From Diospyros lotus (lineage: Eukaryota > Streptophyta > Magnoliopsida > Ericales > Ebenaceae): a stretch of DNA of 64,000 nucleotides. Numbering within the stretch: the first letter of the stretch is position 1; each line of letters begins with the position of its first letter. Shown here one piece after another: positions 1 to 11,357 of this stretch. The translations under genes and the position numbers were made by a program. The notes under the pieces are model-generated. The model saw nothing but the letters and a program-made list of their open reading frames with translations, searched no databases and was not told where the DNA came from. The stretch is from assembly GCF_014633365.1 (NCBI RefSeq), contig NC_068351.1, positions 11,104,907 through 11,168,906 on the forward strand, given 5' to 3'.

Positions 1-1145
1 CAAATATCCACTCTATCATGCAAAAAAAGAATATCCAATTGTGTTATCACCATTAAACTAAGTTGATCTCCAGTCTTAATGGCCTACATCTCCATCTACA
101 TGTGACTTGTAGGAGTTTGTGCATTGTCCCCTCCCACAAGAGAGTTTAGCCTCAATGAATCACAAGAAGTTCAACCATCAACATGTGTCAGTGACTCAGT
201 CTTATGATGCTGTTAGCATCCTAATCAATGATTTCTTATGTAAGAGAAGCAATGGCAAGACAACTTATCTACTCCCTCGTTGTCTCATGGCCATAGATGT
301 CTGAAGCTTCTTTTTCCAAAATTTTGACATCTGGTGGATTATGCTAACCCTAATGACAGATTTGCTTTTTGTTTGGACTTTTTGCTTCTTCCAAGCCGCA
401 AAGATGATTTCGCTTCTCACTCTTTTTTTCTTTTTTCTTTTTTTGGGGGGGGGGGGGGGGGGAATGAATAGTAGAGCTAGTATTCATGTAGCCTAGTCAG
501 ATTAAGGCTTGTAATTGTTGTTGTTGATAATTAGAATGAAAAATCGCAACAGCATATAGATGGGGAAAGAAGGATGTTTTCACACCAAATATGGATATAA
601 TCTCATATGTTTTTTATTTCTTGCCATATTATTCTTTTTGGCAAATGAAACTCTCAACAGTACTTTCCCTGAGTAACATGAAGCTCATTTTGAGCGAGAA
701 ATGAAGATCGGGAAACGGCAGTAACAGACAACTACGAATAGCAATACAAAGTGACAGAAATAAACCGTTCAATCATTCAATGAAACGCATCACTTAGGGT
801 GTAAATAAAAACTCTTGAGGGGTTGCTTCACTTCGCTTGCGAGTTGCAAAGGAATACAATTCATTTACATGAAAAATCCAATTTTAGGAAATCATAAACA
901 ACAAAAGAAATATCAAGAAAACGCTAGACTCAACCCATCCCAACCCCTACTAGCCAGTGACAGTGACTCCTGAACGAAACACCCCAAATGAAAGTAAAAA
1001 GGACCAGGAGTTAACAGTAGCTCCAACACAGAAATAAGCAAATTAACAGAAAATATATACATAAGCATAAGCAATTACACACCCATGCTATATGCCTGTG
1101 CGAACTAAACCAACAAGTGCAGATTAGAGGAACATGAGAATGAAC
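1..1145. other. No gene seen; probably intron 1 or downstream part of the CCCH zinc-finger gene
   Basis: No coding exon is recognised on either strand. The stretch lies 3' of the minus-strand exon at 1146-1218, after a plausible splice donor, so it is most simply the first intron of that gene, whose remaining exons would be left of the window. It contains a pyrimidine-rich run followed by 18 G (445-462). The short reading frame near 119-304 resembles no known family. Confidence 0.4.
445..462. repeat. G18 homopolymer after a T-rich tract
   Basis: Eighteen uninterrupted G residues follow about 24 bases of nearly pure T/C. Confidence 0.95.
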
Positions 1146-1218
1146 CTGTCCTGAATTTCTTAGCACCGCCATTGGCGTTGAAACTAGCTTCAGTCGTAGT
1201 TCTCTTGCGAGTATCCAT
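1146..1218 (-). CDS. First coding exon of a CCCH zinc-finger (KH-domain type) protein, partial
   Basis: Reading the minus strand from the ATG at 1218 gives MDTRKRTTTEASFNANGG and then AKKFRT, followed by a CAG/GTTCAT splice donor at 1146/1145. The opening MDTRKR...F-N-G-G-KK is what I recall for plant zinc-finger CCCH proteins of the C3H14/C3H52 group, RNA-binding proteins with CCCH fingers and a KH domain. In that group the next residue is Glu, which fits the split codon (phase 1, G left over). No zinc finger is in the window, because all later exons would be left of position 1. The match therefore rests on about 24 residues and is tentative. The gene is divergent from the enoyl-ACP reductase gene that begins near 2.96 kb. 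Confidence 0.5.
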
Positions 1219-1590
1219 GGCAGCCTAATCGAAAGCTCAAGATCGAAGTCCGAACGGCAAATCGACTCAGAAATCGACAAAAAAAACCCAGGGAGATTGA
1301 TTAACAACAACCTGAAGGACTAAAAAAAGAGCGAAATCTTAGACCTAACTTGCCAAAATGCTAGCTTAGAGGCGGAAAAAACCCTAGAAGGGTACGTATC
1401 GACACCCTAGTAGGGTTTTGCTCCGCCAAGCACGACCTCGAGACGGTAAAGGGGAAGTTAAAGTTGCCCACCTGCAAATGTTATAAAGCAAGCGAATATA
1501 AATATAGGATAACGATACGTTGTCCGACGAGAGAGTGTCGGATTGCGGTGGCCGAAATTCTGCAAAAGACACTTTTAACCCTTTTAAAAT
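1219..1590 (-). promoter_or_regulatory. 5' UTR/promoter region of the CCCH gene with telo-box
   Basis: Upstream of the ATG at 1218 is a mixed-composition stretch containing AAACCCTAG at 1379-1387 (a telo-box, frequent near the start of plant housekeeping genes) and a second inverted AGGGTTTT at 1410-1417. The transcription start is not identifiable by eye. Confidence 0.35.
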
Positions 1591-1917
1591 CAGAATATGT
1601 GACGCTCATGCCACTTTCTGCTTGCCTTCTGAAACAAATTTAAGTAATAAGATTTAAAGGTTAAAATAGTCTTCTTAGAGCTTCAGCCACCGCAAATATA
1701 CCGAACGTCATTATCCATACATACACACACGAGTAAATTGATTGAATATGGCGCTTTGATTTAAACATTGTTTAAATTTTAAAATTTATTTTATCAGTCC
1801 TTAAACTTTTAAAATTTCGTCATACCACCACCCTTACATGATTGAAATTTTAAAAAAGTTAACTTGACTAATTAAAAGATATCGTAATTAATTTTGACAA
1901 AGCCAAATGTCAAATTA
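1591..1917. other. Intergenic spacer, no gene seen
   Basis: AT-rich spacer between the divergent CCCH and reductase genes. No reading frame or clear repeat was recognised. Confidence 0.5.
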
Positions 1918-2525
1918 AGGGCATGCATGATGCGATTTAAGCGATATAAGAGAGATTTAATACGCCAAACTATATGTGCAGTTTGGCATTAAACCAGATC
2001 GCACGGTCTGATTTGGTGTGCACAAACCGCATCGCATTTGCGGTGTGATCTGGTGTAGTTTCTACGATTTGGTGCTTCTTTATTGTTTTATTTGATGCTT
2101 CCTCTACTAGCTTATAAATTTTGAATTAAAACATAAAATTATAGTTTTTAAATTTTTATAGTATCTTGAATTTAAAACTAAAATAAGTTACAATATAATA
2201 AAAAATATAAATTTAAAAGTTTAAAATCTACAACATAACCACACGTTCATAATATAAAAATAACACAAAAATCCACAATATAATTCATGGCCAATAAAGC
2301 ATATATTTTTAATTTATTTTTTAAAATTATAAATTATTAGATATTTTAAATTTTTTTTATTAATATACTACTTGGCCAGTTTGGTTTTAACCGAACCAAA
2401 AAAATCACAAACCGCAAACCACACGATTTGAAAATTTCTCAAACCATACCGAATCGCACCCCCCAAAAAATCGCACGGTTTGGTGTGGGCGTTTTCCGCT
2501 GTTTGACGATTTTTTTGCACACCTT
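1918..2525. repeat. Degenerate hAT-like MITE (CGGTTTG-rich)
   Basis: The left end AGGGCATGCATGATGCG and the inverted right end AGGTGTGCAAAAAAATCG are similar. The interior is dominated by repeated ACCAAACCG / CGGTTTGGTG words near both ends around an AT-rich core, as in widespread plant non-autonomous hAT elements. No clean 8-bp target duplication was found, so family and exact ends are uncertain. Confidence 0.35.
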
Positions 2526-2588
2526 AAAAAAAATCCAAAGAATTTACCCGACATATGAACTTATAATTTTGGGTTTGAAATATATTAA

Positions 2589-2802
2589 GGGTGTGTTTGA
2601 TAGTATAGAAAATGAATGAAAAATGTCTCATCCAATGAATTGAATTACATATTGGGTGTTTGACATACTATATTTTTTATGGAATTAAATTTCATGGTAC
2701 AACTATTAAAGTTTATTTTTAATTCTTTCCCAAAAAAATTTTATCTAGGAGATGATGATTTTTATTTTCTATATAAGTTGAAAAATATTTTTTTTACACT
2801 GT
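2589..2802. repeat. MITE-like repeat, same family as 35083-35295
   Basis: It starts GGTGTGTTTGATAGTAT and contains AAAAATGTCTCATC, GGAATTAAATTTCATGG and GTACAACTATTAAA. All of these recur in the same order at 35083-35295. Two dispersed copies in one window make it a genomic repeat. Confidence 0.55.
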
Positions 2803-2844
2803 TATCAAAATAGGTTGGATTCCGTGCGGGAGCGTGACTATAAA

Positions 2845-2964
2845 TCATATTTGGGCCAGATCCTTTTCCCAATCCCAAGCCCCGTAACATTGGCGGGCTA
2901 GAATACTGGGCCGAATCTGGATCAATACAAGGCCAGCAAAAGCCCAGAGCTAAAACTGACATTT
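2845..2964 (+). promoter_or_regulatory. Probable promoter of the enoyl-ACP reductase gene (site II-like TGGGCC boxes)
   Basis: TGGGCC occurs at 2852-2857 and 2907-2912, with several GCCCA words close by, just upstream of the inferred first exon. Such site II elements are typical of TCP-regulated plant housekeeping promoters. The functional role is inferred. Confidence 0.4.
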
Positions 2965-3188
2965 CCACGCGTTCTGTGCTCTCGGCATTTCCAAGGCTCT
3001 CCCAACTGTTTCGAGCTACCGAAGGGCGACCAACTTCGATTTCATCGAAGCCTTCAATACATACATCTCTTTATATATGTATATATATGATCCTCTCGCC
3101 TCAAACTTTGCAGTTGCAGAGCTCCGAGCAAATCCGTGCCTCATTTCAGTTTCACCTCTCAATCATTCGAGATTTCTGGCACTAGAAA
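2965..3188 (+). other. Probable 5' UTR exon of the enoyl-ACP reductase gene
   Basis: A pyrimidine-rich leader ends in GAAAG/GTAGGCT at about 3188, a good splice donor. The matching acceptor is CTCTGTCAG at 4428, 18 bases before the ATG at 4447. A leader intron of about 1.24 kb is thus inferred. The transcription start is approximate. Confidence 0.4.
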
Positions 3189-4446
3189 GGTAGGCTTCAG
3201 ATTTTGTTTATAACTGCAAATGCAATAAGGATCAGCGTATTTGTTTGTTTTCTTAAATTCTGAAAAAGGTGTTTTGAGATTTGTTGCATTATAGTTGAAG
3301 CGGTACTGTTTGTCGAAGAAATTAGAGGCACACTTCAGACTGATCGGAGTAAATTAATATAAGTGATCTTGGATTCTTGGTAATAGTGAAGTGGATTGAT
3401 CATGTCAGCATTGCTAATTTTACGGTGTAGATGTGTTTTTTGTGTTTGTTCTTGTCAGTGCAATGAAACTTCGTGTGTGTATTTGGGGTTTCAATCTTTA
3501 GGCCAGTTGATTTTGCAGTAAATTGTTTAATGTGGGATTTTATTCATGGGCTGTTTGCAGTAGAGTGATTTGTGTGTGATTTATTTTCCGAGCCTCTTAA
3601 AGTGGAGGTTTGTGAATATAGAATCAGCCTGTTCCCCCTAAATCATTTTCTGGAGCCAAGTACATTGATTAATCAGGGAAATGAGAAGTGACTCAAAATT
3701 GTGGTTGATCAATCAGTGTAGGGTTTCTCAGCAAAATATTGTCAAGTATTTATCTTTGTTATTTGGGAGTGCACTCCTGCTGCCTCCGTCTTTGATTCTG
3801 TGAAGTTGGCAATCAAAGTTGTGATCATCCCCCTTGGAAACCCATCCTTTACAATTGAAATGAGATCTTGATTACATGAAACAAAGATCTCTTATCATCA
3901 TCATTGTGGATTAGTTAACATTTTGAAGATTCTAAAGAGGAAGTACAACAAATAGACCTTAAAGGACTGGTGCTGTTTTTCTCCTTTTCCCCATATCTTT
4001 ATCCTCTTTTACACGTTTTGCAACTGGAAGGGAAAGACAAAATTAGGGGAAGTAATTGTTTTACTTTCCAGTTTTATGAAGAAAATGACTTTTCCTTGCA
4101 TGGTCTTGAACTAAAGAAGGAGGGCTAACAGTTGTTTTGCAAGTAGGAGTAAAAACAAATGAAAAACGAGAAAGACCCTCTTCTCCTGATTCTTCTTATT
4201 TTTATTTTCCATTTTATTTCTTTTTCTTTTCCACAAGAGTGCCAAATAGGGGAGAGGGGCAATTTTATTTACCTTTGTTTTACCCTTCTTTCCTCAAGTA
4301 TGTAGACAGTCATGCACTGGGAATGCCGCCTTCTTTTCTTTTCTTTTCTTTTTCTGCTTTTAACCTACCATTTAACCATTTGCTATTGAAACTATTGCAA
4401 ATTTCTAATTTCTGTCTTCCTCTGTCAGTGAATCAACTTTTTGAAG

Positions 4447-7400
4447 ATGGCCACAAGTGCAACTCCTGCCATGCACCTAGCAATAGACAAGCCATGCATC
4501 TATTCATCCAGCAAAGTTTCTTTGCCAGGCACTATAGCCTTCAGAACTGAAATTAAAAAAGCACATTGTGTAAGGATTTCTAGTTCTTCTCATGTTTCAT
4601 CAACACAGCAATTGTTCCAAGGCTTCCAGTTCACTCCTGCAAAATTTCAAAAAGTCATTACAAAAGCAATGTCTGAAGCAAGCAACAACGAGCCTGTGTC
4701 TGGCTTGCCAATTGATTTGAAAGGTCAGATACCTTCAAGTTGTCCTTTTCATACTCATATTATCTGCTCTTGTTTCAGCACATACCTGTTTTTAGGATCT
4801 TTGCTTATGTTCTTGTGGTGGTTTTCATTTCTTTTGGTTCATTCTCTATCACTCTTGGTATTGTCTTCATTGATCTCTTCTTGTTTTTGGGAAAAGATAT
4901 AAATACTCAACTTATTTAAGCTTTTCCCAATGACTTGGGGGTATGGGAACCTTTTTATTTTATTTGGTTCTATCAAGGATCATAATTTAGTTAAAACAAT
5001 GTATGATGTCTTTGTTCAATATCTTGATCCAAATTGGAAATATGTTTGTGTGTCATGAGAAAAATGGAAATCTTTGAAATCAATGTAAAAGATTTAATAA
5101 AAATTAATGCTGTTCATCACAAGTATATATATATATATATATATGAAAATCTATGCAAAACCTTTACCACGCATACTGAAATTTCTCTTTTGCCTCTAAT
5201 ACAAAGTCACTGAGTAAGAAGAAATCCTCCCATCCCATGGATTGATTGCTTATACATCCATTAGCCATTCCATACTTGGGTTAGCATTTCAACACCAGAA
5301 TGGGCTTTATTAACTTTGGAAGAAATTTTGGCAGGTAAGAGGGCATTTATTGCTGGCGTAGCTGATGATAATGGATATGGTTGGGCAATAGCCAAATCTC
5401 TTGCTGCTGCAGGTGCTGAAATCCTTGTTGGAACATGGGTGCCTGTATGTGGATTGATCTAATGCTTTAAATGCTAATGAGGTTGAAGTTAATAACACTT
5501 AATATTGCACTTGGCTCCTAAGAAGTTTGTTATTGTAGGCACTGAACATTTTTGAGAGCAGTCTTAGACGTGGGAAATTTGATGCATCTCGCATGTAAGA
5601 ATACTGATGTTTTTTCAGTTATGTTTCTTCTTCTATGAACTGTTCTATTAATAGTAATTTGATCTTTCAGGTTGCCAGATGGTTCCCTTATGGAGATTAC
5701 AAAAGTATATCCCTTGGATGCAGTTTATGATAGCCCTGAGGATGTTCCTGAAGATGTAATGCTTCACTTTATATGTGCTTCCTGCAATGAATACTTTAAA
5801 AGTGAATATGTGACACCTTTTTGATATTGTTTGGTGCAGGTCAAAGCAAACAAACGGTATTTAGGGTCCTCAAATTGGACAGTTAAGGTAGGATTTCTCC
5901 CCATCTTCATACTATTGTCAAAGCATTTATTGCATCAAAAGAAGTAACAAGACTGACATAGGTCAGAGTTCACCATCATCCCAAGTGACCAGCTGTCTGA
6001 TATAAAAGCAGTGCACTATTGGGTTTATGATATTCAAGGTTCAGGTAAAACCTAGAATCAAGAACATGTGTCTGAACAAGTACCTAATGAATCACTAGAA
6101 CCTAACTTCCACTTAGACCTTAGTTGCATCCCAGTTCAGTCATTTATTCTAGATTTCCTAATACTCTAATTCCACCTTGTTTTGTTATGTCTCTAGCCAT
6201 TGCCTCCATTAGTTCAGTTTCAATTTGGTTTTGCATAACCACTAACAGTCGAGATTCCTGATTTCACTGTTGAAATATGTATGTAGGAAGTTGTTGAATC
6301 TGTCAAGCAAGACTTTGGCAGCATTGACATTCTGGTGCACTCACTTGCCAATGGACCGGAGGTATGGTATTTTTATCTTCTTTCTTGTTTTTCGCAAGGC
6401 AGGGACATGGGGGGGTGGGATGTTGATTTTTAAAGCCAGAGGCACTTTATACTTTATCTTTTATCTTTATTTGCCAGTTACTTGAACCTTCTATGTCTTG
6501 AAACTTTATTTTGTCTAATGTTCTTTTGTTATCTACATGGTATTTAAGTGCTGACAAACTGTCACAGGTCAGCAAACCTCTTTTGGAAACATCAAGGAAT
6601 GGATATCTTGCAGCCCTCTCTGCTTCAAGTTACTCTTACGTTTCTCTACTCAAGCATTTCCTTCCAATAATGAATCCAGGCACAGTACTCTTCAAACTTG
6701 ATTATTTGCCTTTTTCTCCAACATTTTGAATTATGATTAATTTACGATTTGTAATTACAGGCGGTGCTTCAGTTTCTCTTACTTACATTGCTTCTGAGAG
6801 GATCATACCAGGGTACATGTCTTGTGAACCTAGTCCACATGACCAATTACATATAGAACAATGCTGTTGATTGAAACTTTCCTTGTGTAGATATGGAGGA
6901 GGCATGAGCTCGGCAAAGGCTGCGCTTGAGAGTGACACTAGAGTATGGCTTTCCCTTTCCTTTCTTTCTCTTGTCTTTCGTACTAGCCAAATCTAGTATC
7001 TCTAGCTTTCAACTTTTTTGATGAATTTTTACATTTCTCTGACTGATGAAGGTGCTGGCTTTTGAAGCTGGAAGAAGGCACAAAGTGAGAGTCAACACTA
7101 TATCTGCAGGTATTACCATTAGCCATATTAGCAATTGCAATATCGAGGATTTTGAATGCTACCATTTTGTTGCTAAGGTACTCCATTTCGATGCCAGAAT
7201 GTTCAGCATCCATTCCTTACCTCTTTGGGCTGTTTACACTATTTGTTGCATGTTTGTGAGCATATAGAGACTGCTCCATTTTCAAAACCCTCATAGAGAT
7301 GTATCGGAGCCATTTTGCCCCCTTTCCCCGAAATGCACATGTACCTGATAAGAACACAAGAGTTCTGATTTGGTTGATCCCATTCTGGTTCACCATATTA

Positions 7401-8710
7401 CTCTGAGGCGCCAATAACGTTATACGTAAAAATCATTTATGCATAAATAACTGTTCTGTGCAATCTCTGACAAAATCTTGGAGTGAAAATCTTACCCTGA
7501 TTTGCAGTGCTTTGATTCAGTAAAACTAGTTAGGTAATAGCTAGCTAGCTATTTTATTATTCTTATTCTTTTTTTGTGTGTGGCTTCGAGTAGTTATGCA
7601 CAAACTCATTAAGACTGCATTTGGGCATTTCATTTACCAAGGATCTTTCTTTAACGAGCTTAATGAATAGGATCTGAGTAACAATCTGTCCCTTGAGAAG
7701 ATATCCGCTATAAAATTTGTACTAGAGGCAAGAAAGCTCTTAGGTAGTAGTTGGTATTGCCTGCTCATAATGATTCCTCTCTAGCCTGGACTGTTATGAT
7801 GTTGACCCTTCTGTGTCAGCTTCCATCCCTGAAGCCTCATCGAACAATCCATGCAAGCAAATCACATCTTGACTGCCCAGAGGCCAACTCCTAGCTGCAA
7901 CTGACGCTTTAATTTGTTGTGATTCCATGAATTTAAATGTTTTCACATCTCAAACTTTTTACGTATTATTCCACTTTCAGCAAATTCAATCTGTTATGGT
8001 TCTGCAAATTCTTTTGAAAATGGAGTGTGATGATCTACAGGATTACATGTTTAACATCTCGAAGGACAGCATGTCCCCTTTTTGTATCGTTGTGCTAATA
8101 TACTACAATTTTATGCCAGGCCCTCTAAGAAGTCGTGCTGCAAAAGCTATTGGCTTCATCGATATGATGATCGACTATCATCTGCAAATGCACCATTGCA
8201 GAAAGAACTATCTGCAGGCAAGTTATTAGTGGTTCTTTGTGCAACTTTGGAAACGCTCAGGGTTGATCCATAGTAGCATGTTGCGATGCAATTTAGCTAC
8301 AATTTCATGATATGTGCATGTGTATTTCTGCATGCATATATTTCAAATAAGCACGAGCAAACCCTCCTCAGCCAGGCCATGACGAATTGCTAAAAATCAA
8401 AGAAGCAACTAGTAGAACTTGTCTATAAAACATTTTAAAACACAAAATGCTTCCCAACATAACATGCAAAGGAGACGTCATTTTTGTGTGCCTTGTTGCA
8501 AATTGCATTATTCTTACTCCTATTTTCAACTTCTGAGCCTGAGAAATGAATGGAACAGAGGAAGTAGGAAACACGGCCGCCTTCCTTGCGTCGCCACTGG
8601 CTTCTGCAATCACTGGCGCTATTGTATACGTGGACAACGGCCTGAATGCGATGGGAGTTGGAGTCGATAGCCCAGTATTTGCAGATCTCGACATTCCTAA
8701 AGACAACTAG
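4447..8710 (+). CDS. MOD1: Enoyl-[acyl-carrier-protein] reductase [NADH], chloroplastic (12 coding exons, one frame break)
   Basis: Catalyses the last reduction of each elongation round of plastid type II fatty-acid synthesis (trans-2-enoyl-ACP to acyl-ACP with NADH). Coding exons: 4447-4723, 5335-5444, 5539-5594, 5671-5755, 5840-5887, 6287-6361, 6568-6679, 6761-6812, 6891-6942, 7052-7109, 8120-8217, 8559-8710; together about 391 codons, close to the roughly 390-aa plant enzyme. Residues 1 to about 75 are a Ser/Thr-rich plastid transit peptide. Then come the nucleotide-binding stretch [28 protein letters not shown], and the catalytic Tyr-Lys pair in [11 protein letters not shown] (Tyr about 273, Lys about 281). 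The protein ends [15 protein letters not shown]. The ATG at 4447 (MATSATPAM) fits the family start. Oddities: exon 8120-8217 lacks one base near 8178, shifting frame between IDY and SSANAPLQ; introns after 6679 and 8217 start with GC. The frame break may be a sequencing error, since this contig end is indel-rich. Confidence 0.93.
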
Positions 8711-10232
8711 AAGTAGTGAGACAATTCAAGTACTATATCCGTATCAAGCGGCTTCTGTTCTGTTGGTAACGTCATTAGCAAAAATAAGTAAATGTCCTTT
8801 CCCCCTCTTGTGTTTTAAATGACTCTTTTTTATCATTGGAGGATAGATCGGTTGGTGTACTATTTTGAAGTGAGGATAAATTGCGTATTTTCGTAGCAAT
8901 TGATTTTATTGCTGTGTTTATTGTATCATTTCCTGCGAGTTATTCATTACCAGATGCCACTAATGGTCTTCTAAAATTTTTATGGATTTTGGTAGATTTG
9001 GGGATCAATCCGAACTGAGGTTATTTAAGATAGTCTATTTGGATTTTTCTTTTTTTCTTTTTTTTGAGTTTGGGTCCAATAAAACTAGACTTAGTTGGCA
9101 TTGATTTGGGTCTATGGACAAGATCTCCTCAATTTCTTTCATTTTATTTCAAAGGAGGGATTTTTTTATTTTTTTTTTTGGTATTTTTTGGTATGTCAAT
9201 TTGCTAATTATGTACAAATAAGTAGGACAATATGAATTTTTTATATACATTTTAGCTTCCAAAAGAGCTGTATAATTTTGTTACTTACACATTTTGTAAT
9301 ATATAAAAATAATTGTTAGTATGGCTATGTAAGTATTGGCACCCACGGAGACCCATTGCATGCTCAATTATATCCAATTTAGATTTGAGTTGAATTGGTT
9401 TAATTCTAAATTTAAAATGATAAACTCATGATTGAGTTAAATTTGAGTTCATTTAAAACTCAAAATGAACTCTAATCAAGTTTAGTGATTGACACGTGAG
9501 ACAAAAGAGAAGCCACACAAAGGAATCATGACAAATATATTTAGCACCTACTTTTCCTATTCAATAATTAATTAGCACCTGCTTAGCAAAAAAAAGTCCA
9601 TATACAGGTAAAAAAAATTATTTTGAATATATCAAAAATTACTTGTTCTGTTTCGAGAAAAAGAAAAAAAGACTGTGAGATCTCGCCATAAGCATGAGCA
9701 CTCTTTAGTCTTTGCATAAATTAAGGTAAGAAGTCCACTGTAAAACCAAAGCAATACTTGAACATAAAAGGAGTGATAGAAACAAACAAGCGTTATAATA
9801 AAAATCAAATCAACAGACAACAGTGCTAAGCTGCAATTGTTTATGTTTTGTTTTGTTAAAATAATAAATAAAAAATTTAACCCCCCGAAAAAAAAGGAGG
9901 AAAACTCAAAAGACCCCTCCACTCTTCAAATTTTGAATTTTAAATTCTTTTAAACGGCTGATATTTCACCACCTCTTAACAAAACTCACTGCCTCATTCC
10001 CTGAATTGACGAAAATAGCCCCCACCACAACCCACATTATCACTTACCCATGGCCGTAATTTAACGAGTTTAGAAGGGCATTTCTGTACCGGAAAATGCC
10101 AAACTCAACCCCAGCCAGCTAAAAGTAAAACCAGCGGAAGCTCCGTCGATCTCACCAGCAGCGACGGCCGCGCCTTTCTTCTTCTTCTTCCTCATTCAAA
10201 CGCCCAAGACTCAAAATCTACAATTTTCGCAC
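8711..10232. other. 3' flank of reductase gene and intergenic spacer
   Basis: No gene seen. It holds the reductase 3' UTR, a T-rich stretch near 9040-9190, and a short hairpin at 9445-9472 (GAGTTCATTT paired with AAATGAACTC). The same spacer reappears at 11358-12881 in the second copy. Confidence 0.6.
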
Positions 10233-10240
10233 TATAAATA
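10233..10240 (+). promoter_or_regulatory. TATA box (copy A)
   Basis: TATAAATA lies 87 bases before the ATG at 10327. The identical box is at 12882-12889 in copy B. Confidence 0.6.
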
Positions 10241-10326
10241 CCCATTGTTCCGGACAGGAATCCAAACACCCAATCCCCAATCACTTTCAAATCAAATCCA
10301 TCGGATTATTGGTTTTCGGAGCGGGA

Positions 10327-11066
10327 ATGATGAAGGCTTCAATCAAGTTCCGTGAAGACCAGAAGCCGCTGTTGCGAGCAAAGTCCCTCTCAGCATTCTC
10401 GGCCTCCCCTTCCAGTCCGGCGTCGTTTCGGGGGAGTCAAAGAACTGTCGTTGAATCTCGGCACGTTCTTCGACTCCGGCCCTTCTCTGAAGCTCGCCTA
10501 CCGCCCCAACGATTCGTTGAATCCGTTCTCTCTCGTGTTCAAGACGGGATTGGCCACTTCGGATCGCCGATTTCGAGCCCGATGACTATGAGCGCCGAGT
10601 TCAATTTGATCGGGAACCAAACCCTAGCTTCTTCGTTCACTTCAAGCCTAAGTTCGGCGATTTCTGCATCAAGAAGTCTCAGTCGTCTGAGTTCGTTAAG
10701 ACTGTGAGGCGAAGGCGAGCGGAGCGGTATCCGACGACGACGGATCGATTGAAGTGGTGGAGTCGCCGGCAGTGAAGAGCGGGCTGTTCTCCGACGAGAA
10801 AATTAGGGCTTTGCAGTCGGAGTCGTCGGCTGCGAGGCTGATTTGTGGATTATTGAGAGGTACAGAGGCGAGCGCCAAGACGACCTTTCCGGTGCTGAAC
10901 CGCGCCGTGGTGAATCTCCGTTGGGGATTCAGATTCCCGGCGGAGGAGAGAAGAAGCGGTCCGGCGGCTGGGATTTCGATCGACAAGCTCCCCCTCCTCG
11001 TGATGAACAAAATCAGCGTCGAACACGTGGCTGACGATCCCTCAAAGGATTCCTCTAAGGTGCGCC
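10327..11066 (+). pseudogene. Conserved plant protein of unknown function, copy A, cut by the assembly gap
   Basis: It begins MMKASIKFREDQKPLLRA and corresponds to the first 740 bases of the gene at 12976-14105. It carries single-base deletions relative to copy B (for example in the GAGCCAAAG, GTCCAAAG, GACCGGG and CCAAAACCC contexts), each breaking the frame. At two places copy A is the in-frame version (KKSQSSEF, and GISIDKLPLL). It stops at the N run. It is best read as a noisy contig end of the same gene rather than a real second gene. Confidence 0.75.
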
Positions 11067-11166
11067 NNNNNNNNNNNNNNNNNNNNNNNNNNNNNNNNNN
11101 NNNNNNNNNNNNNNNNNNNNNNNNNNNNNNNNNNNNNNNNNNNNNNNNNNNNNNNNNNNNNNNNNN
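11067..11166. other. Assembly gap, 100 N
   Basis: Exactly 100 N, the conventional placeholder for a scaffold gap of unknown size. The bases on either side belong to the same locus. Confidence 0.99.
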
Positions 11167-11205
11167 CTATTTTCAACTTCTGAGCCTGAGAAATGAATGG
11201 AACAG

Positions 11206-11357
11206 AGGAAGTAGAAAACACGGCCGCCTTCCTTGCGTCGCCACTGGCTTCTGCAATCACTGGCGCTATTGTATACGTGGACAACGGCCTGAATGCGATG
11301 GGAGTTGGAGTCGATAGCCCAGTATTTGCAGATCTCGACATTCCTAAAGACAACTAG
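11206..11357 (+). pseudogene. Duplicate of the last enoyl-ACP reductase exon
   Basis: Same 152-base exon as 8559-8710, ending in the same DIPKDN-stop. One substitution changes EEVGNT to EEVENT. No other reductase exon accompanies it, which is expected if it is the start of the second, overlapping contig. It is not an independent gene. Confidence 0.85.

Larger units (their letters stand above)
8520..11066. repeat. Copy A of a 2.55-kb direct duplication flanking an assembly gap
   Basis: From CTATTTTCAACTTCTG in the last reductase intron to AAGGTGCGCC at the edge of the N run, this segment recurs almost base for base at 11167-13722, differing mainly by single-base indels in homopolymers. It starts exactly where the sequence after the gap starts and ends at the gap, the geometry expected of two unmerged overlapping contig ends. 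Confidence 0.95.

Noticed and set aside
119..304. Small 61-codon frame as a gene
   Set aside because: No family match and no promoter or splice context; likely chance.
6983..7267. Overlapping frames on both strands in the reductase region
   Set aside because: They are shadows of exon 7052-7109 reading into introns.
10754..11317. Reading frame joining the unknown gene to the reductase 3' exon
   Set aside because: It runs through the 100-N gap and is an artefact of the gap length.
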